A DNA stretch of 64,000 nucleotides from Ceratotherium simum simum (Eukaryota > Chordata > Mammalia > Perissodactyla > Rhinocerotidae). Shown in pieces: positions 47,831 to 59,713 of this stretch. A model generated the notes under the pieces. It worked only from the letters and a program-made list of their open reading frames with translations, made no database searches and was not told the origin of the DNA. Location: NCBI RefSeq assembly GCF_000283155.1, contig NW_004454197.1, positions 13,837,814 through 13,901,813 of the forward strand. The letters run 5' to 3'. Position 1 is the stretch's first letter; every line of letters begins with the position of its first letter. The position numbers and the translations under genes are program-made.

Positions 47831-48382
47831 GACAGAGTAAGGATAAGAATTAAAAGCTAAGATGAGAATAGAGATAAGAAAGCACACATTTAAATCCTTG
47901 GGTTAGCTTTTTTGTAACTGATTCCTTTCGTATAAGGTAACTGATTACTTTGCAATCATTGTAATATTTTGTATATTTTTTTATTTTAAGATTTTCTTAA
48001 AAGAATCTGTCACATTAGACTACTGATTTTAATTGAATGACAAAAAGTGCTTACATTTGCCGTATTTGAATGCTTAGGGAAATTTAATTTGTTAAATGAT
48101 GTATATGTAGCGTGAACTAAAAAAGGAAAACTAATTGTTTATACATTTATACAGTAAATAAATTGGACATTATCCAAGTACAAATTGTAGGAATATTATT
48201 TTCCAAGCATTAAAGCTTCTCAAATACTAAAGGATTTATCAATAAAAAGAAAGCAAATAATCATAATTCTAATCACTATTACTTCCATACCATTTACCAA
48301 GTGCTTCTTTTGTACACTGAGGGACAACATGGTCAACTCCCTCATGGGGCAGGGCTGGTCACTACTAAAGATGTCATGGCCT
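47831..48382. other. No gene seen; AT-rich sequence
   Basis: AT-rich DNA without recognised repeat or coding signal. Confidence 0.4.
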
Positions 48383-48531
48383 CAAACCTGTCTGCATGTT
48401 AGCATCATCTGGGGGCTTTTTTACAATATGTCAGTCTGATTTAGCTTGTGTAGCGTGAGGCCTGGGCATCAGTATTTATAAGACATTCCTAAGTGGTTTC
48501 TAATGCGCATGCGGCTGAGAACAACTGCTTC
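48383..48531 (+). mobile_element. MER5A-type hAT DNA transposon relic
   Basis: Internal symmetry typical of MER5A: 'catgttagcatcatctgggg' near the left end and, inverted, 'ggtttctaatgcgcatgcgg' near the right end, with 'gcctgggcatcagtattta' between. Non-coding. Confidence 0.7.
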
Positions 48532-49089
48532 ACAATTTGAGGAGGTAGGTGGAAGGAGAGTAAGGAAAGGTGACCAGGAAGAGGAGGGTTTGAATAAAGC
48601 CTTGGATGCAAGTTTGATTTTGTGAGCTAAGATGCAGGGGGATGGGAAGGACCATTCCTTGGCCCGATCATCTTCAGAGCAGGTGCACATCCCGATGTTT
48701 GGAGGCAGAATTTCCCTGACACCGTCTCTCACAGGCACAGGGACCGTTCTGTCTATCTCCCTGGCCAGGTGCGTCTACCCAGGCCTGAACAATGTGCGAA
48801 GGGAGCAATGCACATTCTTTCTGTTAAAACAATATGGGGACGTTCCTAAAAGGTGCTGCGTCTAGGTTAGAGGGAGGCTGGTTGAAGAACCCTGGGGGTT
48901 GGCCTTGTCCAGACTGAGTGGGCAGGGCTGCAGACCTGCCCTGCTGATCCCATTGATGCAGGACGGGCTAGCTGATGGTCTGCCACCTGCCACAGGTCAT
49001 GTGCAGCAGGTCTGAATGTGGGGAAGAGATGGGCCAGCATTTGTGTGGAATTTCTTTCCTTCCTGGCTGAGAATCTTTTAGCATCATTC
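48532..49089. other. No gene seen
   Basis: Unique-looking sequence. Nothing supported. Confidence 0.45.
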
Positions 49090-49850
49090 TGGTCAGCGCT
49101 GGAAAGACAGCAGTGAATAGAACAAGGTCCTCGCACTCAAGAAAGGGATCCAGATGAGCAAACGGTCACAACCCAGTGTGATAAGTGCACAGAAGAGAGG
49201 AAACTGTGAGGTCCAAAGGAAGAAACAGCTCAGAAAGGCAGATTGCTGCAGAGTCAAGAACACGGGCTCTGCAGCCAGACTGCCTGGTGTGTGAGCTTGA
49301 GCAAGTCGCTGCTTCTCTGGGCCTTAATTTCATCACCAGTAAAGTGGAAATTAATATGAAATGAAATAATATGATACAATGTAATATATTTGGCTCAGGG
49401 TTTCTGTGAGGTGTGAATGAGTTGACCTATGTAAAATACTTATAATAGTGACTAATACGTGGTTAGTACTCAATGCATGTTATTTATTATTATTAATTTA
49501 TTATTATTATTAACAATAACTCCCCCCCCAAGAATCTAGGAAGGCTTCCCAAAAGAGATGATGTGGGTGTTGGATTGCGAAGGGGGATAGCAGTGTTTTG
49601 AGTGCTATTTAAGAATGGGGATGGCATTCCAGGCAGAGGGAACAGCATGTGAAAAGGCCCAGAGACAGGAGGCAATATGTGGCCTTCATGGAAAGGAAGG
49701 AGTTTGGTACAATGGAGCAGGTGTGGCGGGGGAAGAGGCCTGGGACCCGGGGGAGGACAGGCCTTGGAAGGCCCCAAACACAGGCTGGAGGTATGGACTT
49801 GGCCTTGCAGGCCAGAGTCTGCAGACCCCCATTTGGTTCACAGACGTCCT
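49090..49850 (-). mobile_element. L2 LINE 3' region, interrupted by MIR
   Basis: The plus strand reads as reverse L2: 'gacagcagtgaatagaacaa' and 'gtgtgataagtgcacagaag' on the left, then, after a MIR, 'aggcttcccaaaagagatga', 'cattccaggcagagggaaca' and 'aaaggcccagagacaggagg'. The two halves are colinear. A TTA-rich tract with a C run lies at 49480-49530. Confidence 0.6.
49245..49490 (-). repeat. MIR-type SINE inside L2
   Basis: Reverse MIR: 'cacgggctctgcagccagac', 'gagcttgagcaagtcgctgc', 'ctgggccttaatttcatcac' and 'gtgaatgagttgacctatg'. Near full length and clear. Confidence 0.8.
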
Positions 49851-51476
49851 CTTAGGGGGAGCATACCCTATGAATAGTTAGTAACTCTGTGGCTTTATGT
49901 TTATAATTTTTAAAAGGATCTTTTATAATGATAGTTTGCATTTGGAAGACATTTTAATTGAATAAGATTTTAGTTTCATAAGTTAGGGTCCTGACTAGGT
50001 ACCTCAAACTAGGATCCTTGGTCCCCTGTGAGCTCTGAATCAAAACTCTTGTAGAGACTCTCTTTCTCTGTGTATATATGTATGTTCACCCACACACATA
50101 TGTCTAAGCTAAGACGTGGGGCTGTAATATCCATACCACCAGGCTCAAGATATATGTAATTGTGTATATATATATACACTTTTCTTCTCCTTTTTTCAAG
50201 TGGACAACACAATTTTACAAGCTTTAGAAACACTGCTCTGGGCAATGGGAGTGTGTGGGTAGGGCCAGCTTCACAGATGGGTGTGGAGCCCATGCAGCCC
50301 CACGGGGCCCAGTGTTTAGAAGGGCTCCATGCTTGGTTTAACACTCTGCTGTTGCTGTCTTGAGATTCTTAATAATTTTTGTATAAGGGTCCCTGTATTT
50401 TCATGTTATGCTGTGTCCTGCATATTCTGCAGCCAGTTCTGCATGGGGCACTGACTAGGAGCCTCTTCATCAGCAGATGTGGAAACAGGTTTAGAGAGGT
50501 ATCCATCATCTGCGATTGAGAAGTGGAAGACGGATGGGGCCAGACTGGTGGATGCCTTTTTGTTGTGCATGGAGGTAGCCAAGTGCTGTATTGAAGTTTT
50601 GGGGAGAGACATAATTAATTTCAACCATTTTCCTTGAACGAATAAACAAATGTTCCCCCTCACCAGCAGAGTCCCTTCCAGAGGTTTCTGCTGTGGGCTT
50701 TCTGAGGCCTTTTTCCAGCAGCAGCAGACTTCTGAGTACCTCCCACCCAGGATTCAGGCTCAGGGACTGGCCGGGACCCAGCCCTTGGAGCCCCAAGTCA
50801 GCTCCTACTGAGGAGCGGAGGGGGCAGAGCCATGTATGTACCCACTGGTGTAAACCCTGAGCATTCAAGGTGGGAAAGCCTTGAATCCGGAGGTCCCCAT
50901 CCAGGCTGCCATCCTGGGGCCCCAGAACTGCCACCACACCCACACGTAGAGGTGGGGATGTGGGGCTGTGTTATCCATGCCACCAGGCTGATGCTAGTGG
51001 TGAGGGCTAGTGGAGACCCCTGCTCTCTCCCTGACCCCCTCACTCCAGAAGCCCTACTGTCAATCTCACCACCAGAGACACCTTCAGGGGACTGTTTATG
51101 AGAGAAGATTCATGTCACTCTGGGCCAATCCTAAGGAGTGAAATTTACAGTGAGTTCCAGGAGGTGAAAGGAAAGTTCTCCTCCCACCACGCCCCCCAGG
51201 CACCTCAGCACTTCACCTGCAGACCTAGAGTTTGCTCCAGGATGAGTGCAGAGGGCAGGGGCTGGGGTTCCCAGTGGCTAGGTCTGTGTAACTGCACCTG
51301 GCTCTCTTTCCTCCCCGCCTCCTACTCACACAATCACAGGCCGCAAAGGACCCTTACAATCCTATAATCAAACCCAGGTGTCCCCATCAAGTGGCTGCTC
51401 AGCCTCCGCTTGGATGGCACTGGGAGAGGTGACCCCCACTCCAGAAGGAGCCCATTCCACCCCAGGACAGCTCAGA
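49851..51476. other. No gene seen
   Basis: Unique-looking sequence with an alternating TA/TG patch near 50160-50178. A minus-strand frame of 145 codons at 50506-50943 has no recognised motif. Confidence 0.45.
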
Positions 51477-51994
51477 TGGCTGTGATGGCTTCAAGAGGGG
51501 TCAGCTTGGCTGGGCTGAACTACATTTCCCAGAATTCACTTCCAGCTATGTTTCTGGTTTGAGTGGGGCACAAGAGAGATTCTTGGGAGGCCAGGAAGGT
51601 CAATGGGGAAATAGCAGCACACCCTGTTTTTTCTGACTGCTGATTCACCCTGATGGCGTGAAACCACAGCCCGGCCTGCTCCTCTGACTCCCAGGCCAGG
51701 TGTGTGTATTTAACACCACGATGGAGGGCCTGACTTCTGCAGGACACCCTTGTGACCAGGTCAGAGGCAACAAGCATGGACACGGTTTTAGCCTGTCCCT
51801 CCTACTTGTAGGTTCCAGCCTTCCCTTCCTGGTAGCCTGACCCATGGACTGCAAGCTCCAGCATCAGCCACGGGGACAACAGCCTTGCAGAGACTGCTCG
51901 GCCAAACCATCTTCCAGGACTGGGTTAGGCTGGTTCCCCACAAGAAAGCATGTATCTCCTACTGGTTCTGCTTCTCTGGTGAACCCTGATGACA
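51477..51994 (+). mobile_element. Probable solo LTR (ERVL/MaLR-like)
   Basis: Internal 'gaactacatttcccagaatt' and terminal 'tctcctactggttctgcttc' followed by 'ctggtgaaccctgatgaca' recall ERVL-type LTRs. If the ends are TG at 51477 and CA at 51994, the flanks share 'caga'. No polyadenylation signal is obvious. Confidence 0.4.
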
Positions 51995-53214
51995 CAGATC
52001 ACATTGAAATTGAGCTCCCTTTAACTTGTACTTGTGAGCACTAACATGACCTCTGGGTGTCATAAGAAACAAGTCTATACTCCCCTCTGCATCAGCCTCC
52101 CGCTGCATTTGCTCTTCTCCAACCTAGAGACCCTTGGTACCTTCAGATGACCTGCTGAGGAATGTTTGAGCCTTTTTCATAGCTAGGGCTCTTGTGTCCA
52201 GTCCTGTTGTCACAGTAGGACCCAGAACTGGGCCTGATTGTCCAGGTGAGGCCTTTGCTTTCTTAAGTGCCTTTCGCAGACCCTTCACACAGAGCTGAGA
52301 TGAAACAAGTGTCTAGGACCCCAGTTCCTGCCTGAGTTCACAAGAACGCTTTCTTTCTCCCGACTAAAGGAGAGAGAGGTCATGGGAGAAACCTAACCCC
52401 CTTGGATTTGTTTGCTTTTCTGCCTGGACACTAAATCCAGGCCTAGCTGGGCCTCCTCTGTCTCATTATCACTCATCAGGCATCTCAGCCTTGATGGGCC
52501 ATCTGCTAGCTTCAGCAATGGGCCTTCCGTGGGCTTCAGCTGCAAGGGGATGGCAAGGGCCTGGCAGCAACACTGCCTCGCCTAAACAGTGCCTGCTCAC
52601 CCTCCCCCTCACTCCCACAGTGGACACGGAGTGGATACACATTAGCTGACTGAGGTTTTCCACCTGAATCTCTATACTTAACTGGCTTCCTAAGTCACTG
52701 AACATTCCAGACCCCTCACATCCCCACCCCTGATTACCCCATGGCTCAGGGCTCTGACAGATGTAAAGAGAGGACTAGAAATGGGCCCATCTGTTTGATA
52801 TGTCTCTTCCTACTTTCATCCAGGGCCTGGGGTTCTGTCTTGTGACCTCACTTGTCTGCCCAGGGAAATTGTTCAGCCCTCAGGTCATACGTTTTCATTA
52901 TAACAATGAGGCAGCAAGACTAATTCCCTGAAAACCCTACCTATGGAGTCCCAAAAAGAGCTAGCTAACCCCAAAAATCTAGGCAGAGGCCAGACCCACC
53001 TTGCCTTTGGTCCACCCAGACTCCTTAGTTTCTGGCCACGTAGGCACATGTCTATACTTGTTAAGCTCTCCATCCCTTACTCATATGATTTTAATGACTC
53101 TTATAGCCTTGGAATAAAGACATATTCCAAGACAGCCAGTCCCAAGGAAATTAAAAAATATTTCTGGGATCCCAGAGGAAAAGATTCAGGGTAGAGTTGA
53201 GGCCTTAGAGGTTG
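51995..53214. other. No gene seen
   Basis: Unique-looking sequence with short frames only. Confidence 0.45.
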
Positions 53215-53290
53215 GCTCGTGTATGTTTAGTATTGCTATAGGCACCAACTCTGGGTCAGGCACTGCTGGGAGCATCATTCAGGCTGACAG
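53215..53290 (+). repeat. MIR-type SINE core
   Basis: 'caactctgggtcaggcactg' followed by 'gagcatcattcaggc': the MIR core only. Confidence 0.5.
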
Positions 53291-54069
53291 TGGCACCTAT
53301 GACAGCATACGTCTGTCCTTAGACAATTTCTGTGGGGATATTTGCAGGCAGGTCTATAGGATTTGCTTATAAATTTCTGTGAGCTTCCAAGACCTGGGTG
53401 AGTCTGAGAAGCTAGACCTCACAAGGAACTAGCCCTCCTCTGATTTCCCTAGGGGATTCTGGGAGCAAGCACAGGACCACTGAGTCATGGAAAGTGCCAT
53501 TTCAGGCACCTTATGGGGGTTCTTGTGGACACTGTGTGACCTGCCCTACCTCCCTACCTGTGGTTTTAGATTGGCTTAGAGATTCTTCAAAATGTGAGGT
53601 GAAAGGCAAAGAAATAAGCTCCTCCTACCTCTTCAGCTGAAGTGACACATTCCCCTGGGGCTGCTGTCCTCACCGAGGGCTGGGGAATTGGGGTCTGGGA
53701 GGCTGCCAAGTCATCATCCTCCACATTCATCCCAGTTCCTCTTAGAATCTGCCTGGGATGGGAGAATCAGGCAGAACAAGCAGGTCACTCCTTCTCCATT
53801 GGGCCCCGCCAGGCCATCCAGGGGGTTTGCTGGGGCCAGTAGGACAGTAGCTCTGATGCCTCTTCCTTCCCCATCACCTCTCCGTCCCTTTCTCCTACCT
53901 CCCAAGCTTGTGCCCTTCTGGAAGGTGAGAGAAGTTTGGCCTCAGCTTGCAACACTCCTAACTCCCTCACCACACTTGGTTTGCCCCCTCACTTGTCCTG
54001 AAAAAGGTTTTTCTCAACTTGTTCTTCTCTTTCCCACACCAACCAGTGGACTTTTCTTCACGAAGGCAC
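53291..54069. other. No gene seen
   Basis: GC-rich unique sequence. Overlapping frames of up to 129 codons on both strands show nothing recognisable. Confidence 0.45.
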
Positions 54070-54270
54070 AGCTCTAGGGGAAAATCTAGGTTTGAATCCA
54101 GGTTCTCCTATCTGCTAACTGGGTGCCTTTGGCAAGTGAATGACACTGTTGTGCCTCAAATGGAGAAAGTCATAGTCGTGAGGAAGATTTATGAAGGTAC
54201 TTGGTGGAGACCAGCACACCGTGGGCATCTTGTACATGTAGGACCCTTTCCTCCTGTTCTTGCCTTGCTA
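54070..54270 (-). repeat. MIR-type SINE
   Basis: Reverse MIR: 'tttgaatccaggttctccta', 'gggtgcctttggcaagtgaa', then 'ggtggagaccagcacac' toward the end. Confidence 0.65.
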
Positions 54271-55261
54271 GTCCAACCACAATCACTCAATAACTGCTTC
54301 CTCATGCCCCTGACCAAGGACACTGCTCTCCTCTAGGCAGGGGCAGCCTGGGGCTCGGTAGCCCCAAGCTACATGCTCACAGACTCCTGGGTGTGTCCAG
54401 GGCTCATGACCCCACTGAAGTTCCCTCCTCAGGAGGCCGTCAAAACAGAGAACCTGACTCCTACAGCAATTCCCCTATGAGGTGCTGTAGTTCCAGAAAC
54501 AACTTACCGTGTTTCGTAGAAAAGTTTGTTCTATAATCAAAGTTTAAGTAACACCACAGCCTCTCCGACCCCACACTGCTGAAGCTTATGGTAATAACTC
54601 AGTGATTTTTAAAAAAATATTGTGTTGACATATCTCTATTCCTGGCCAAAGAAAGGAGAGAAAGAGAAGATACAAATGTGATTTCTACCCGTGCTCGGGA
54701 GAAGGCCTGTGTTTCTCCTCTGGGCAGCAGGATTTCTGGGTCGTGGTGTTCGTGGTCTGAGGGCGGACAGGGCCTCACTGGGGCTGGCTAAGCACTTTCT
54801 AGCACCCTGGACTGTGGTGAAAGAAGTGCAGTGAGGACCAAGAACAGGCATGCATGAACGCAGACGCAGGCACTGAGATAGCGTCTCCAGCTGGAAGGGC
54901 TCAGCACTAGGAAATGAGGTCTGGGATCTGGCAAGCCCTGCAGCTGACACATGCGTGGCCTGGGGAAAGTGACAGGCCCTCCCGCTGTTTTCCCTGCCAT
55001 GAAAGGGGTCTCTACAATTCTGGTGAAATCTGGAAGTGGATGTCTGGTCTCTCGCTCCTTTGTCCCATGGGGGAGGATGGGGGCCACACATTGTCCCCAC
55101 CTCAGCCTCTTTTCCCTGCCCACCACACTTGTGAGACCTGCCAGCCCTCCCTGGCAACAAGAGAGAGTACCAGCAGGGATCAGCTCATAAACTTTGCAGG
55201 ATCTACAGCAGGCAATGAGCTGGTGGGGAGAGGCCCCCCTCAAAAAGAATAGCACAAAGGG
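54271..55261. other. No gene seen
   Basis: Two overlapping minus-strand frames of 174 codons (54636-55160, 54788-55312) and plus-strand frames through the same DNA indicate chance openness. No motif recognised. Confidence 0.45.
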
Positions 55262-55410
55262 CCACTGTTTACTGAGCTTGTGCCATGTGCCAGGCACAAA
55301 CTTCATCCTCATGACAGCCTTGCGAGGCCAGTGTGGAAGATGAGGTCCAGAGAAGTTTGGTTACATGCCCAGAGTATCCAGCCAGTGGACCTAGAGGGCC
55401 CTGAGCTGCC
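55262..55410 (+). repeat. MIR-type SINE
   Basis: 'cttgtgccatgtgccaggca', 'catcctcatgacagccttgc', 'aagatgaggtccagagaagt' in MIR order. Clear. Confidence 0.8.
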
Positions 55411-55659
55411 TACTCGAGAGGGATCCTGGGTATGGTGCATGGGTGTGCTCCTTGCTGCAGACAACTTGGGCACTCTGTCTCCACTCTGCTTTGATTCACC
55501 CTCCCTGAGGTCAGAGGCTGACGGATGAGAATTGCCCGAGTCCTGGGGGGGGCCTGTTGTTCAGGGCTCTGCAGTCACTAGGACCCTGCCTTCTCTGAGC
55601 CTTGGATAGGAATCTACACTGAGACCTCAGATGGACCAGGTGTGACAACCAGCTCCTCA

Positions 55660-55760
55660 TTTCATGATGTACCCATTATATGGATGTGGAAAATGAGCCC
55701 CAGAGAAGTTCAATGACAATCCAAGGTCATCTGATATGTGAACCAACCCAACAGGGCTTC
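55660..55760 (+). repeat. MIR-type SINE tail
   Basis: 'ggatgtggaaaatgagcccc' and 'caatccaaggtcatctgata' match the second half of MIR. Confidence 0.55.
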
Positions 55761-55984
55761 ACTGCAAAGCTGATGGACGGACCATCCCAGCCCTACAAGG
55801 GGGCAATGCTAACTTCATTCTGCCACTGTGCAACCAGGGGACCCAATCAGCAGAACCGTGGCAGCAATGCCCACCTGACCTGGTTGTAATGAGGACACAT
55901 CAGGATAAGTATGGAACGTAGATTACACAGTGCCCGACTCCTGGAAGGTGCTTGACAAATTAGACACCAACAAATGCGTGGTTT

Positions 55985-56190
55985 TGTCGTGCCCCAGGCT
56001 CTGTTCCTAGTGCTCCGCAGACACTGACTGATTTATCCTCACCACGTTTCTCTGAGGTAGGCACCACTATCATCTCCATTTTCCAGATGAGGCAACCGAG
56101 GCCCAGAGCAGTGGGCTGGTCTAAGGTTCCATGGGACTGGGACGTGAACCCAGTGTTTGTGCTCTGACAGCGGGTTCCGTGACTCTCTTC
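55985..56190 (+). repeat. MIR-type SINE
   Basis: 'ctctgttcctagtgctccgc', 'ctgaggtaggcaccactatc', 'ccagatgaggcaaccgaggc' and 'tgaacccagtgtttgtgctc' in full MIR order. A minus-oriented scrap ('acagtgcccgactcctgga') lies just upstream at 55926-55960. Confidence 0.85.
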
Positions 56191-56327
56191 TCTCTTGGAG
56201 CCTGGAGGCAGCGTGGAGGGAGGCCCAGCCTGGCAGACATGAGGAAAGACCTTTCCAGGCAGAATGCCATGAACTGTGGGAGGGTCTGGAGGTGAGAGGA
56301 TGTGGCGCGTTTTAAACCTGACATATT

Positions 56328-57098
56328 TCACGTTTGGCACTCTCCCCTGACGCTCTCCAGATGCAGGAAGTGGTGGTAGCGCACATTATTCAAAAGCCAT
56401 CCCAGCCGAATAATCTGACACTGAAACAGAAGGAAAGCGGGTTGAGTGGGGCACGTCTGCCTGCAGTGCAGGAGCCACGCCATGCGTGCCATGTCCCTCA
56501 CCAGGAACTCAGGGGTCCGTCTGAGGGCTGCTGCCGTCCACACGCACTCATCAGACAATTTTATCTTCCTGGTTCCGAGACATGAAAGACAGGGCAGGCC
56601 AAGGAGGTGGACTCCCGCACAGAAAAAGAGAGCCACACACCGTAGACCTCTGATCGTGCCTATGAAGAGGGTACATTTTCTAAACAATGTCCAACGAGTA
56701 ATAATTCCATTTTCAATTCTCAGCCAACAAGTATCCCAAGTTGGCCCGGTCCTCTGGGCCCGGGACCCCAGCCACTCAGCCTGCCTCACTGTCAGGGAGC
56801 CACCTCCCAGCCCACGCACCATCTCCAGCCTCCGGAGTTGGATCTGTAAGTGCCCAAGCCACTGCTCGGTGGACTCGGGGCTCTGCACTGTGTCTTCAGC
56901 GCGGGGAGCAAGAAGTACCCATTCCCATTGGGGTCCCGCACACCTCCCTAGCCAGCGTGCTGTGGGCGCAGGAGCTCCAGAGACGACGCTGCCTGGCTGG
57001 ATGACCTTGGTTTCCTCATTTGCCAAACAAGGATAGTGATGCCTCCCTGTAGAATTGGTGAGAGGCTGCTCTGGGGGCAAAAGGGGAAGTGAGAACAC
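56328..57098 (-). other. Longest non-repeat open frame (256 codons), unidentified
   Basis: An ATG-started minus-strand frame without stop over 771 bases, overlapped on plus by a 196-codon frame (56446-57036). A cysteine-rich hydrophobic patch lies near residues 155-170 (CVALFFCAGVHLLGL). I recognise no domain, no splice context is evident, and a MIR-like scrap ('gaccttggtttcctcatttg') overlaps its start. Chance openness in GC-rich DNA is the default explanation. Confidence 0.2.
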
Positions 57099-57339
57099 AG
57101 GTGCTTGGTGTCCTAGAGAGGAAGCAGGCAGAGAACAAGGAGGGAAGCAGAGAGGTGGGAGAAAGATCCTCAGCTGGAGTCAAGGAGACTTTCTTTAGTG
57201 CTGGGGGAACGGCCCAGTTGGGGAAGTGGCTTCTCTAAGGTCAGTAGAGGGTACCACTATCCACAACACGTGTGCCAGAGACCCGGTGATCCTTGCCAAT
57301 TTGCTCTCCCACGTCCCATGCCCAATCTACCCCCAGGCT

Positions 57340-57945
57340 AGTGTGTCACTCGCTAAAGCCTTCCAAACCCACCCACCTGCCTCATGCCCACATCCTCCAT
57401 CCTAGCCCAAATCCATGTCCCAGTCCTGGGCCGATGCCCCCTTCCTAGGCTGTGACAACACCTCACTCTAAGTGGGCTGTTCCCTGCTCAACCCCTTCTG
57501 AGTTTATTATTGCTTGTGGGATGGGGATAAATCCCTCCCCCTTTCCATAGTCCATTTGTGGACTGCTTGGCCCTCCTCTCAGCATCCTCCCCCACCTCAT
57601 CCCCTTCAGCCTCCCAAATCTTCTCATTCCTGAATAATCACCACACCCCCACCTGCCCCAGGCCTTTACACATGCTGCTGTCATCCCTTTGTCTTCTTTC
57701 CTCCCCTCTTCTCATGATTTGTTATCTCGTCCTTCAGATACTTGGTCTCCCTGACTCAGAGCAACCCTAAGGTGGGATTGTGTACATGCACACGACAGAC
57801 CACTCTGTCATTTCATTTGCCACAGCTGTACATTTTTATTTTGGGAGGGGGGTCCTTTTTGATTTAATACCCACCTTCCTCCTCGCTAGAGGATGGTCTT
57901 CATGAAGGCGGGAGCCCCTTTATCACAGGGCCCCATGCTAGATAC
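57340..57945 (+). mobile_element. L2 LINE 3' region
   Basis: Pyrimidine-rich plus strand with 'ccaggcctttacacatgctg' (57658), 'gtccttcagatacttggtct' and 'tcttcatgaaggcgggagcc' in L2 order. Diverged. Confidence 0.55.
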
Positions 57946-58479
57946 AGGAGATGGTGCTGAACGCTGGAATGGGGGGCCCGTGGGGGCTTAAACACTTGGA
58001 TTCGGTAGCTTTCTATCATCTTAGAAGAGTGGCTTCCATGTATTATAACTATTATGTTTCAGAGAAATGGAGTGTGCAGGGAATTGGTGCTTCTTTGTTC
58101 TGGATACACCTCTGGGCATCCAGAGAAGATGTGAGGGTTCCTGGTTTGTATCAGAAACAGAACTGGGAGCTGAAGCCTACTGAAGGAGGCTGTCCCCGTC
58201 AGGGTGCTGAAGCATACCATCGGGCTGCGGCTGGGATCACACACACCCATCACAGAAACGTGCACGCATGTTTGCACAGTATGAATTACTATCACTGAGC
58301 CACACCTTGTCTCCTCCTTGAAGTAGGGCCTGAAGTGCAACCTAGAGCTCAGGTTTCAAAACCAAAGTCCGCGTTGGGCCAGGCCCACCTCTGCGCCTTT
58401 GACTCTTTTCCATCTGGCGAGTGGGGAAGACAACCTAATAGTTATCACCGCCAACTCCGTCTAGAGAGCAGGGGCAGCT
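57946..58479. other. No gene seen
   Basis: Unique-looking. A frame of 115 codons (57951-58298) has no known motif. Confidence 0.45.
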
Positions 58480-58710
58480 CGGGCAAGTCCCACTGAAGAC
58501 GATGTTTGAGCTTTGTCTTAAAGCAGGAAAGACAGTCTCAGGAAGACCCAAGGCAGCATTTGGTAGGGGCTGCAGGTGTGGAGGGGTGGAGGACAGATGT
58601 GGCATATGCAGGACATGGTCACAGTGGCCTTCGAGGGAAGTGCTAGGAGAAGGGGATCGGGCTACATTGGAGCAGCAGAGTATGAGCCACTAAGGATTTA
58701 AAACAGACTC
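58480..58710 (-). repeat. L2 relic, tentative
   Basis: 'tgtttgagctttgtcttaaa' and 'ggatttaaaacagac' recall reverse-oriented L2. Weak. Confidence 0.35.
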
Positions 58711-59149
58711 TACTGCAGGAAAGGTGACCTTGGCAGCCAGAGGATGGAGGGGAGACCTGGTGTAGGGAGAGGGGAGGAGACTGCGGCCACACTCCAGCGA
58801 GGGGGGTGGGGGTGGGGATGAAGGCCAGCCCACAGCAGGGCAGCAGGGACAGGTGGCTAAGAAGAACCTCAGCACCCTGGTGCCGTCTGCTGCAGGGGTG
58901 ACAGAGACCACGGCCTGCTCAGGTCTGAGCTCACCCAGCAGCAGGGCCACAACTGTCACAAATGGCCATGGATCCTCCTGCTCTGTCTTCATCCATCAGC
59001 CCCACATTTTGGAGAGGCAGGAAGGGGATGTTGAAAAGTAAATACATGCAGAAAAATGGACTTACCAACTGTGACAAATGTAGGGAAGGAACAGAAGACA
59101 GTACGTTGAGAGAAAAAGATGTGGGAGGAAGGGCTTAATCAGATTGCGA

Positions 59150-59290
59150 GTCAGAGAAGGGTCTCCAAGGAGGCAACTCTTAAGCTAAATCCTGAGAAAC
59201 CAGTAGGAGTTGGTCAGGTAAAGAGTGAGGGCAGGTCTTCAGGCAGAGGGAACAGTACAGACCAAGCCTCTGAGGAGGTAAAGCACATGT
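59150..59290 (-). repeat. L2 relic
   Basis: 'gaggcaactcttaagctaaa' and 'cttcaggcagagggaacagt' match the same reverse L2 block seen at 49620. Immediately upstream of the minisatellite. Confidence 0.5.
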
Positions 59291-59366
59291 GCCTGGAGGA
59301 GCAGACAGCGCAGGGTGGTGGCAGCACAACACCTCAGGGGCAGCAGGAGCGGAGGCTGAAGAGGCA

Positions 59367-59713
59367 GCGAGGCCCTGGTGATGTTCTGATGAGGTTCTGG
59401 TAAGGTACTGGTGAGACCTGCTGAGGCCTGGTGAGGCCCTTGTGAGACCCAGTGAGGCCCTGGTAAGGCCCAATGAGGCCCAGTGAAACCCAGTGAGGCC
59501 CTGGTTAGACCCAGTGAGGCCCTGATGAGAGCCGGTGAGGCCCGGTGAGGCCCTGGTGAGGCCTGGTGAGGCCCAGTGAAACCCGGTGAGGCCCTGGTTA
59601 GACCTGGTGAGGCCCGATGAGGCCCTGGTGAGGCCCTGGTGAGAGCCGGTGAGGCCCTGGTGAGGCCCGGTAAGGCCTGGTGAGAACCGGTGAGGCCTGG
59701 TAAGGCCTTGTTG
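59367..59713 (+). repeat. Minisatellite, 10-11 bp unit
   Basis: About 33 imperfect copies of a unit such as tgaggccctgg (11) or tgaggcccgg (10) in tandem over about 345 bp. Variants include tgagagccgg and tgaaacccgg. Read on the plus strand the array has about 14 GGTGAG and 4 GGTAAG hexamers. A minus-strand frame of 201 codons (59239-59844) stays open through it and would give a low-complexity Ser/Pro/Gly/Arg/His-rich repeat. I regard the frame as a by-product of the repeat. Confidence 0.95.

Noticed and set aside
54636..55312. Two 174-codon minus-strand frames overlapping in different phases
   Set aside because: Mutually overlapping frames cannot both be genes, no domain is visible and plus-strand frames cross the same bases.
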